Origin: Elusimicrobiota bacterium
GTDB taxonomy: Bacteria; Elusimicrobiota; Elusimicrobia; UBA1565; UBA9628
Direction: 5' to 3'
NCBI GenBank assembly: GCA_028869495.1
Contig: JAGWRY010000146.1
Location: forward strand, 1-5,360
Length of the DNA stretch: 5,360 nt
Of this stretch, positions 1 through 4,890 are shown in pieces. The position numbers and the translations under genes were made by a program. Position 1 is the first letter of the stretch. The number at the start of each line of letters is the position of its first letter. The notes under the pieces are model-generated. The model was not told the origin of the DNA. It searched no databases and worked only from the letters and a program-made list of their open reading frames with translations.

Positions 1-99
1 CGCGCGGCCGCCCTGCGCCGCGCGGCCGCGCTGGAGGCCGAGTCCGCGCGCGCGCACCGCTCGCGCCTCGACCGCGAGGAGGAAGGCCGTGCGCCTTAA
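1..99 (+). CDS. 3' end of an unidentified gene (partial)
   Basis: This frame is open from the window edge to a TAA at 97-99, giving the last 32 residues of a protein. The visible tail is rich in Ala, Arg and Glu with heptad-like Leu spacing, so it is probably a charged alpha-helix or coiled-coil end. Third codon positions are almost all G or C, as in the clearer genes here, which favours this frame over the others. Its stop lies 11 bases inside the next gene and its last codons contain that gene's ribosome binding site, so the two are probably co-transcribed and translationally coupled. Too little is visible to name a function. A non-coding shadow remains possible because the fragment is short. 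Confidence 0.55.
   Translation, partial: RAAALRRAAALEAESARAHRSRLDREEEGRAP
77..82 (+). promoter_or_regulatory. Shine-Dalgarno site AGGAGG
   Basis: A perfect AGGAGG lies 6 bases before the GTG at 89 and fixes that start codon. It sits inside the 3' end of the preceding gene, as expected for an internal operon gene. It is the only strong, well-spaced Shine-Dalgarno sequence before a gene in the window. Confidence 0.8.
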
Positions 100-724
100 G
101 CTCGTCCTGCTCGCCCTCTCCGTCCTGGCCGCGCTCCCGGCCCGCGCCGGCGACTGGCTCGACGACGCGCAGTGGACGGCCGCGACGACGGCCATCCCCG
201 GCGCCCCGCCTCCGCCGCCGGGCCGCGGGACGGACTGGATCCCGTACGACCCGCCGTCGCGCCTGTTCAGCGGGCTCCTCCCGCCGAAGGGCTGGCGGCC
301 GTACGAGACGGAGGACGCCCTCGGGACGGTGGACCGGATCCTGGGGCCCGACGACCCGTCGGGCCTGCTGCGCGCGACGCTGTCGGTGCGCTACGAGGAG
401 CGCGACTCGCCCGGCTTCCTGCCGGCCCGCGACGCGGTCGCGGCGATGCGGCGCTCGGGCCCCGACCGCTCGGCGACGCCGGTCATGCCGCTGCGCCTGG
501 AGATGGGGCTGGCGCGGATCTTCGAGGTGACGCTGCGGCGGCGCCTGCCGCTCGACGCGGGCCCGAGCCGGAGCCTCGCGCTCCACGAGTACGTGGCCGT
601 GATCCCGCGCGGCGAGGACTACTTCGTCGTGCGCCTGCTCACCACGCGCGGCTCCTACCTGGACTACAAGAGCTTCTTCGTGCGCTTCCTGAAGGAACTG
701 CGCGCCCTCGGCGGCGGCCGCTGA
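89..724 (+). CDS. secreted protein of unknown function
   Basis: This 211-residue protein has a clear Sec signal peptide: a short basic start (MRLK), a hydrophobic core at about residues 5-17, and an Ala-Arg-Ala site before residue 21. It is therefore predicted to be exported and soluble, with no lipobox and no cysteine. A Pro-rich linker follows at about 37-45. The rest looks like an alternating beta/alpha domain, with a Trp-containing strand (PKGWRPY, 66-72) and a closing Tyr/Phe-rich segment (HEYVAVIPRGEDYFVVRL, 166-183) leading into an amphipathic last helix. This order loosely recalls the PsbP/Mog1-like fold, but that is an inference from layout only. The GTG start is supported by AGGAGG 6 bases upstream and by the signal peptide beginning there. 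It overlaps the upstream gene by 11 bases and converges on the lytic transglycosylase with a 13-base gap. I do not recognise the family. Confidence 0.85.
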   Translation: MRLKLVLLALSVLAALPARAGDWLDDAQWTAATTAIPGAPPPPPGRGTDWIPYDPPSRLFSGLLPPKGWRPYETEDALGTVDRILGPDDPSGLLRATLSVRYEERDSPGFLPARDAVAAMRRSGPDRSATPVMPLRLEMGLARIFEVTLRRRLPLDAGPSRSLALHEYVAVIPRGEDYFVVRLLTTRGSYLDYKSFFVRFLKELRALGGGR

Positions 725-737
725 AGGCCGGGGCGGG

Positions 738-1631
738 CTACGGGAGGCGCTGCAGGATCGCGGCGCGCAGGTCGAGGATCCCGCGCACGTAGTTGTCGGA
801 GTGGTTGTACGCGAAGAGCGAGCGCCCGATCGGCGAGTCCGGCGTGAACGGCGCGCCCGTCCGGTAGCCGGCCAGGACGAGGTAGTGCGCGGCGCTGCCC
901 AGGGCGTCGGGCCACTGGTCGAGACGCTTGGAACCGTCGCCGTCGAAGTCCACGGCGAAGCGCTGGTAGCTCGACGGCTCGAACTGGACGTAGCCGAAGG
1001 CGCCCGCGTAGGAGCCGAGCACGGCGTGCGCGTCGAGCCCCTGCGCGTAGGTCATCTCGAGGAACGCGGCGGCCTCGCGCGCGGCCCAGTCCGACAGGCG
1101 CGGGACCTTCTGCACGATCGTGTCGAGGGCGTCGATCACCTGGAAGCGCCCGGTGTTGGTCCCGTACAGGGTCTCGACGCCGGCGAGGGCCGTCAGCAGC
1201 GTCCCGTCCACGCCGGTGCGCGCCTCGACCTGCGCCAGCAGGGCGCGGTGGTCGCGCACGAACTGCGCGCCCATCGAGATGCGCGACGCGGTCAGCACGT
1301 ACTTCTGGTACTGGTCGTACGGGATCTCGGCGGTCGCCGAGCCGCCGCCGAAGTAGCCCGGGATCTGCGGGTAGATCCGCGCGCGCGGGTCGGCGAAGAC
1401 GGCGTCCGCGTAGGACGCCGGCACGCCGGAGCCGACCAGGTCCGCCTCGATCTTCGCGTGCGCCTGCGCGGGCGTCAGCGACGGGCCCGGCTTCTGGGCC
1501 CGGACGCTCAGCAGCGCGGCGGCCCGGAGGAGAGTCAGCTGGGCGGCGAAGTCCGCGGGCGAGACGGACTGGGCGCGCGCGGCCGGGGCCAGGATGAGAA
1601 GCGAGAGCAGGAACGCCGGGATCGTCCTCAT
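738..1631 (-). CDS. mltB: MltB-family lytic murein transglycosylase
   Basis: This 297-residue enzyme is predicted to cleave the MurNAc-GlcNAc bond of peptidoglycan non-hydrolytically, leaving 1,6-anhydro-MurNAc ends (SLT_2 / GH103 family). Residues 1-20 form a signal peptide ending Ala-Arg-Ala. No lipobox Cys is present, so the protein should be soluble in the periplasm, unlike the E. coli MltB lipoprotein. The family hallmark GVETLYGTNTG (151-161) holds the predicted catalytic Glu153. It is followed by FQVIDAL (163-169), the GSYAGAFGYVQFEPSSY block (206-222) and AVDFDGDG (226-233). A YNHSDNYV motif near the C terminus (275-282) also fits. It is shorter than E. coli MltB (about 361 residues) but the core is complete. 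ATG 1631 is preferred to a TTG at 1649 because the TATAAT box lies between them and the signal peptide begins at 1631. It lies 54 bases downstream of the hydrolase on the same strand. Confidence 0.93.
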   Translation of the reverse strand: MRTIPAFLLSLLILAPAARAQSVSPADFAAQLTLLRAAALLSVRAQKPGPSLTPAQAHAKIEADLVGSGVPASYADAVFADPRARIYPQIPGYFGGGSATAEIPYDQYQKYVLTASRISMGAQFVRDHRALLAQVEARTGVDGTLLTALAGVETLYGTNTGRFQVIDALDTIVQKVPRLSDWAAREAAAFLEMTYAQGLDAHAVLGSYAGAFGYVQFEPSSYQRFAVDFDGDGSKRLDQWPDALGSAAHYLVLAGYRTGAPFTPDSPIGRSLFAYNHSDNYVRGILDLRAAILQRLP

Positions 1632-1637
1632 CTTTCC

Positions 1638-1643
1638 ATTATA
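1638..1643 (-). promoter_or_regulatory. -10 box TATAAT of the lytic transglycosylase gene
   Basis: A perfect TATAAT reads on the minus strand and ends 6 bases before ATG 1631, in one of the few AT-rich spots of the window. No TTGACA-like -35 lies at 16-19 bases upstream. Transcription starting about 7 bases after the box would begin at or next to the A of the ATG, so a leaderless mRNA is predicted. The six bases between (GGAAAG) are purine-rich but too close to the ATG to act as a normal ribosome binding site. Confidence 0.7.
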
Positions 1644-1659
1644 ACCCAAAGCGGAGGCT

Positions 1660-1685
1660 CCGGGACGAGAAGACCCAGCTCCCGG
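1660..1685 (-). other. inverted repeat after the hydrolase stop codon
   Basis: CCGGGA at 1660-1665 and TCCCGG at 1680-1685 can form a 6-bp GC-rich stem with a 14-base loop, starting directly after the hydrolase TAG on the minus strand. No T tract follows, so it is not a standard intrinsic terminator. It could stabilise the 3' end or be chance in such GC-rich DNA. It also lies just upstream of the transglycosylase -10 box. Confidence 0.3.
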
Positions 1686-2447
1686 CTAGTGCTTTCGGCC
1701 CGGCCCCGCGCCCAGGCGCGCGGCCAGCCAGTCCGCGCAAAGGCGCGCGAGCCGCTCGCGGCGGTCCAGCCAGGAGTGGTCGGCGCCGCGCGCGACGACG
1801 AGGCGGACCGGCCCGCGCGCCAGGCGCGCGAGGCGCCGGGAGACCTCGACCGGGACGGTCTCGTCGGCGTCGCCGTGGGCGAGCAGGAGCGGGGCCTTCA
1901 GGCGCGGGACGGCCCGAGCCGGATCGAAGCGCGACAGCGCGAGGCGGAAGTCCGCCAGCAGGGCGTCCGGGCCGGGGGCGTTCAGGACGCGGGAGTGGGT
2001 GGCCAGGAACCGGCGCGTCGCGGGGCCCAGCATCTCCGGCCCGCCGGCCGGGGAGACCGCGGCGACGGCCTTGAGCCGCGGCTCCCGCGCCCCCAGGTTC
2101 AGCGCGGTCCAGCCGCCCATGCTGAAGCCGTACACGGCGACGCGGCGCGGGTCCACGAAGTCCAGGCGCCGCGCCGCGCGCAGGGCGGCGCGCGCCTGGG
2201 CGACGAGGGTCGTGAAGCGGTAGGTCCCGCCGCTGCCCCAGGCGCCGAGGAATCGGGGCGCGACCGAGGCGACGCCGCGGCGCAGGAGCGCGCGCTGGAC
2301 GTCGACCGACTTCTCGGCGCCGGGGAAGCCGTGCAGGAACAGGACGGCGGGGAAGCGGCGGCCGGCCCTCCCCTCCGGGCGGTGCCAAGGCGCGAGCATC
2401 CTCGCCCCGAGGACGCGGAACGCCGCGGTGCCGGTCTGCGCGCGCAT
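1686..2447 (-). CDS. alpha/beta hydrolase (serine esterase/peptidase-like)
   Basis: This 253-residue protein has a complete alpha/beta-hydrolase set. An oxyanion-loop motif LFLHGFPG (36-43) comes first. The nucleophile elbow GFSMGG (107-112) gives Ser109. HGDADETVP (191-199) gives the probable acid Asp195, and GADHSW (221-226) gives His224. The spacing and the HGDxD..VP signature match dienelactone-hydrolase/S9-peptidase-like members, but the nucleophile is Ser, not the Cys of true dienelactone hydrolases, so an esterase, lipase or peptidase activity is more likely. The substrate cannot be told. There is no signal peptide or membrane segment, so it should be cytoplasmic. ATG 2447 is chosen because it follows a TACAAT box by 5 bases; a longer overlapping frame starting at 2484 is out of frame and has none of these motifs. 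It is divergent from udk and upstream of the transglycosylase, which has its own promoter. Confidence 0.9.
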   Translation of the reverse strand: MRAQTGTAAFRVLGARMLAPWHRPEGRAGRRFPAVLFLHGFPGAEKSVDVQRALLRRGVASVAPRFLGAWGSGGTYRFTTLVAQARAALRAARRLDFVDPRRVAVYGFSMGGWTALNLGAREPRLKAVAAVSPAGGPEMLGPATRRFLATHSRVLNAPGPDALLADFRLALSRFDPARAVPRLKAPLLLAHGDADETVPVEVSRRLARLARGPVRLVVARGADHSWLDRRERLARLCADWLAARLGAGPGRKH

Positions 2448-2452
2448 GCCCC

Positions 2453-2458
2453 ATTGTA
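2453..2458 (-). promoter_or_regulatory. -10 box TACAAT of the hydrolase gene
   Basis: TACAAT (5 of 6 consensus bases) reads on the minus strand and ends 5 bases before ATG 2447. A TTGAAG at 2484-2479 resembles a -35 but sits 20 bases upstream, longer than ideal. A start at the usual distance would fall on or next to the ATG, so a leaderless or nearly leaderless mRNA is predicted. No ribosome binding site is visible. Confidence 0.6.
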
Positions 2459-2488
2459 GCGAATGCGGCGGCGCGGGTCTTCAAGCGC

Positions 2489-2494
2489 TATAAT
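2489..2494 (+). promoter_or_regulatory. -10 box TATAAT of udk
   Basis: A perfect TATAAT ends 7 bases before GTG 2502. The base expected as +1 is the G of that GTG or the one before it. No TTGACA-like -35 appears at 16-18 bases. The box lies downstream of the most upstream in-frame ATG (2463), which argues that this ATG is not used. Confidence 0.7.
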
Positions 2495-2501
2495 CTCCGC
2501 C

Positions 2502-3155
2502 GTGGCGCGCGGCATGAACTCCAGACCCCGGGTCGTCCTCGGCATCGCCGGCGGCAGCGGCTCCGGCAAGTCCTGGCTCGCGCGCGAGGTCGCGGCCGCC
2601 TTTCCCGGCCGCGCGGCGATCGTCTGCCACGACTGGTACTACAAGGACAACGGGCGCCTGGACGGCGAGGCCTCGAAGAAGCTGAACTTCGACCACCCGG
2701 CGGCGCTCGAGACGCCGCTGATGGGCCGCCACCTCGACCTTCTGACCGCCGGCGAGGCGGTGGACGCCCCGGTCTACGACTACGCGACGCACACCCGCCT
2801 GCAGGAGACGCGCCGCGTCGAGCCGACGCCGCTCCTGATCCTGGACGGCATCCTGATCCTGCACGAGAAGCCCCTGCGCGCGCGCATGAACCTGTCGGTC
2901 TTCATCGAGGTCCCCGACGACATCCGCCTCGCCCGCCGCGTGCGCCGCGACACGATGGAGCGCCGCGTCGACCTCGACGAGACCCTGCGCCTCTACGAGG
3001 AGTTCGTGCGCCCGATGCACCTGCGCTACGTCGTCCCCTCGTCGCACCACGCGACCTGGATCTGGAGCCAGCTCGACGACAAGCGCTTTCCGGAACTGCT
3101 GATCCGCGATCTCAAGCGCCGGCTCGACGAGAAGGATGAAGCGGTCGCGGCCTGA
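2502..3155 (+). CDS. udk: uridine (uridine-cytidine) kinase
   Basis: Udk phosphorylates uridine and cytidine to UMP and CMP using ATP or GTP, in cytoplasmic pyrimidine salvage. The 217-residue reading starts with the family P-loop GGSGSGKS (17-24, Lys23). Next come HDWYYKD (43-49, with the substrate-contacting/base Asp44), NFDHP (62-66), VYDYATHTR (91-99) and the nucleoside-side strand LDGILIL (114-120). The lid RRDTMERR (148-155) and PMHLRYVVPS (171-180) complete the set. Every family motif is present and the length matches E. coli Udk (213). Three in-frame starts exist: ATG 2463, which precedes the TATAAT box; GTG 2502, 7 bases after it; and ATG 2514, giving 213 residues. I choose GTG 2502 as the leaderless start; ATG 2514 is a fair alternative with no ribosome binding site. 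The 3' end overlaps the next gene by 20 bases. Confidence 0.95.
   Translation: MARGMNSRPRVVLGIAGGSGSGKSWLAREVAAAFPGRAAIVCHDWYYKDNGRLDGEASKKLNFDHPAALETPLMGRHLDLLTAGEAVDAPVYDYATHTRLQETRRVEPTPLLILDGILILHEKPLRARMNLSVFIEVPDDIRLARRVRRDTMERRVDLDETLRLYEEFVRPMHLRYVVPSSHHATWIWSQLDDKRFPELLIRDLKRRLDEKDEAVAA
3129..3135 (+). promoter_or_regulatory. purine-rich GAGAAGG abutting the glycosyltransferase start
   Basis: GAGAAGG lies inside the end of udk and touches ATG 3136 with no spacer. A Shine-Dalgarno site this close is unusual and probably weak. No other in-frame ATG, GTG or TTG occurs in the next several codons, so the start probably relies on coupling to udk translation, which ends 20 bases later. Confidence 0.4.
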
Positions 3156-4860
3156 ACGGCCCGCGTCGACGCCCCTCGCCGCCGCCCGCGCGCACCGCCT
3201 CGAGCTGGCCCTCGTCGCCCTGGCCGCTTTCGCCGCCTTCGGCCCCGCCCTGCGCGGCCGCGCGTTCCTGTACGACGACGTCCCGCTGATCCGGGAGAAT
3301 CCGTACCTCCATCAGGGCCTGCGGACGGGCGCGGCCGCCCTTCTGCGCTCCGGCTACTGGCAGGCGTCCGCCGGCCGCGCGGCGCCGGTGGCCGAGTACC
3401 GCCCGGTCCTGATGCTGAGCTTCCTGCTCCAGGCCGCGACGACGGGCTTCTCGGTCCCGGCGATGCGCCTGGGCAACGTCCTCCTGCACGTCCTGGTCTG
3501 CCTGCTCCTCTGGGAGCTGTTCCGGCGCAAGCTCGGCCCCCCGGCGGCCTTCGCGGGCGCGCTGATCTTCGCGGTCCTGCCCGTGCACTCGGAGGCCGTC
3601 GGCCTCCTGAGCGGACGCTCGGAGGTCCTCAGCGCCGCGTTCGTCCTCGGCGCCTGGCTCGCGCTGGAGGACGGCCGCCGCGCGCTGGGGTTCTCGCTCT
3701 ACGCCGGCGCCCTGCTGAGCAAGGAGTCGAGCGTCCTGTTCCCGGTCCTGCTCGCCCTCGACGATTGGACCTTCCGCGGGCGCAGGCCCTGGGACGAGGA
3801 GTCGCGCGGCCTCCACGGCGCGCTCTGGGGCATGACCGCCGCCTACCTGCTCCTGCGCTTCGGCGTCCTGGCCGATCCGTTCCGCGGCGGCCGGCCCTAT
3901 TTCTCCGGCCGCCTCGCGGCGGCGCTGACCTTCGCGCGCTTCGCCGTGCGGCACTACGTCTGGCCCAGCCTGAGCGGCCTCTCGCTCTGCTCCGACTACT
4001 CGCGCCCGCTGATCCCCGACGCGAACCCGAGTTCTCCGTCGGCCTGGCTCCCGCTCGCGGCCTGGCTCGCGCTCTTCGCCTGGGCCGTCCGGAGCCTGCG
4101 CCGGCGCGAACCGTGGGCCTTCTGGCTGATCGGCCCAGGACTGTTCCTCCTGCCGACCTCGAACCTGATCCTGCCGCTCGACACGATCGGCGCGGAGCGC
4201 TTCCTGTATCTTCCCAGCGTCGCGCTGGCCGCCGGCGGCGGCTGGCTCTATCAAAGACTGCGCGCCGTCCGTCCTCGCGCCGCGGCCGCCGCTCTCGGCG
4301 CCGTCGCCGCTTTCTACATCGCCGTTCTCGCCCGTCGCGACCGCGTCTGGCTCTCGCCGGAGTCCTTCTACCGCGCCCAGCTCGCCTGCAATCCCCTCTC
4401 CGCGGGCGCCGCCGGCTCCCTCGGCCTCGCCTATCTTCAGAAAGGCGACGCCGCCCACGGTCTCGCCCTGCTGGAGACCGCCCGCGCCCTCGACCCCGCC
4501 GACCCGGCGCCGGACTACAACCTCGCCAAGTACCGCCTTTCCGTCGGCGACGCGCCCGGCGCCGAGTCCGCCCTGCGCGAGGCCCTGCGCCGCGATCCCT
4601 CCTCGTCGGACGCCTGGGTCCTCCTCTCCGTCGTCGAGCAGAGGAACGGCCGGACGGAGCCGGCCGCCGCCGCCCTGCGCCGCGCGCTGACGATCCGCCC
4701 CGACGACCCGAAGGCCCAGTTCGACCTGGGGCGCCTCTACTGGCTGAGGTCCGAGCGCGAGCGCGCCGCCGTCCACTGGCGCCGCTTCCTGGAGCTGGCG
4801 CCGGACGACCCCGACGCGCCGGCGGTGCGGCGCCTGCTGCGCTCGTCGCCCGAGCCTTGA
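3136..4860 (+). CDS. TMTC/GT105-like membrane glycosyltransferase with C-terminal TPR repeats
   Basis: This 574-residue protein has about ten predicted membrane segments between residues 22 and 400, then four TPR units at about 424-457, 458-488, 491-522 and 525-558. The membrane part carries features of the TMTC-type (DUF1736, GT-C) glycosyltransferases. These are the early acidic pair YDD (46-48), LPVHSEAV followed by SGRSEVL (148-165), LSKESS (194-199), and the late N..LPLDTIGAERFLYLPS run (343-361). Family members use a lipid-linked sugar, with acceptor sites facing outside the cytoplasm. Eukaryotic TMTCs O-mannosylate proteins, but bacterial substrates are mostly unknown, so the acceptor here is not assigned. 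The TPR tail probably lies on the extracytoplasmic side and binds protein partners. It is likely co-translated with udk. A/T-ending codons cluster at the membrane-TPR junction (4201-4461). Confidence 0.88.
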   Translation: MKRSRPERPASTPLAAARAHRLELALVALAAFAAFGPALRGRAFLYDDVPLIRENPYLHQGLRTGAAALLRSGYWQASAGRAAPVAEYRPVLMLSFLLQAATTGFSVPAMRLGNVLLHVLVCLLLWELFRRKLGPPAAFAGALIFAVLPVHSEAVGLLSGRSEVLSAAFVLGAWLALEDGRRALGFSLYAGALLSKESSVLFPVLLALDDWTFRGRRPWDEESRGLHGALWGMTAAYLLLRFGVLADPFRGGRPYFSGRLAAALTFARFAVRHYVWPSLSGLSLCSDYSRPLIPDANPSSPSAWLPLAAWLALFAWAVRSLRRREPWAFWLIGPGLFLLPTSNLILPLDTIGAERFLYLPSVALAAGGGWLYQRLRAVRPRAAAAALGAVAAFYIAVLARRDRVWLSPESFYRAQLACNPLSAGAAGSLGLAYLQKGDAAHGLALLETARALDPADPAPDYNLAKYRLSVGDAPGAESALREALRRDPSSSDAWVLLSVVEQRNGRTEPAAAALRRALTIRPDDPKAQFDLGRLYWLRSERERAAVHWRRFLELAPDDPDAPAVRRLLRSSPEP

Positions 4861-4885
4861 CAACCCCCCGGAGCGGGGCTACCCT
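4857..4885 (+). promoter_or_regulatory. promoter: TTGACA, 17-base spacer, TACCCT
   Basis: A perfect -35 TTGACA (4857-4862) overlaps the TGA stop of the glycosyltransferase (4858-4860). Exactly 17 bases later is TACCCT (4880-4885), which keeps the most conserved first, second and last -10 bases. It ends 5 bases before GTG 4891, the same close spacing seen at the other unit-heading genes here. The -10 is weak, so the site is probable rather than certain. Confidence 0.55.
4866..4878 (+). other. small GC hairpin in the promoter spacer
   Basis: CCCCG (4866-4870) and CGGGG (4874-4878) form a 5-bp all-GC stem with a GAG triloop, 5 bases after the glycosyltransferase stop. No T tract follows. It might weakly end or stabilise the upstream transcript, but lies wholly between the -35 and -10 of the next promoter and could be chance. 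Confidence 0.3.
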
Positions 4886-4890
4886 CCTCC

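Larger units (their letters stand above)
2453..2494. repeat. imperfect inverted repeat formed by two divergent -10 regions
   Basis: ATTGTAGCG (2453-2461) and CGCTATAAT (2486-2494) are inverted copies with one mismatch in 9, separated by 24 bases. Each arm contains the -10 box of one of the two divergent genes, so both promoters share CGCTAYAAT. The -35 regions of each would fall within the centre and overlap one another. This may simply reflect shared promoter consensus, or may allow joint control from one bound regulator or polymerase competition. Confidence 0.5.

Noticed and set aside
1..28. Direct repeat CGCGCGGCCG at 1-10 and 19-28
   Set aside because: It is explained by repeated Arg-Ala-Ala coding in a GC-rich gene end; no further copies or spacing pattern were seen.
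715..730. CGGCC/GGCCG stem across the stop codon of the gene ending at 724, as a bidirectional terminator for the convergent pair
   Set aside because: The stem is only 5 bp with a 6-base loop, no T tract follows on either strand, and such short GC stems are common by chance here.
801..2459. 552-residue open frame on the + strand
   Set aside because: It is antisense to both the lytic transglycosylase and the hydrolase, is dominated by Arg, Gly, Glu and Val, has no recognisable motif, and is expected as a shadow in DNA this GC-rich.
1639..2484. 281-residue minus-strand frame overlapping the hydrolase
   Set aside because: It is a different frame from the one carrying the GFSMGG nucleophile and His/Asp motifs, and its product is Arg/Pro/Gly-rich.
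3112..4863. 583-residue open frame on the - strand
   Set aside because: It runs antisense through the whole glycosyltransferase gene, whose membrane, GT and TPR motifs are clear. The antisense product is low-complexity Gln/Glu/Arg/Gly.
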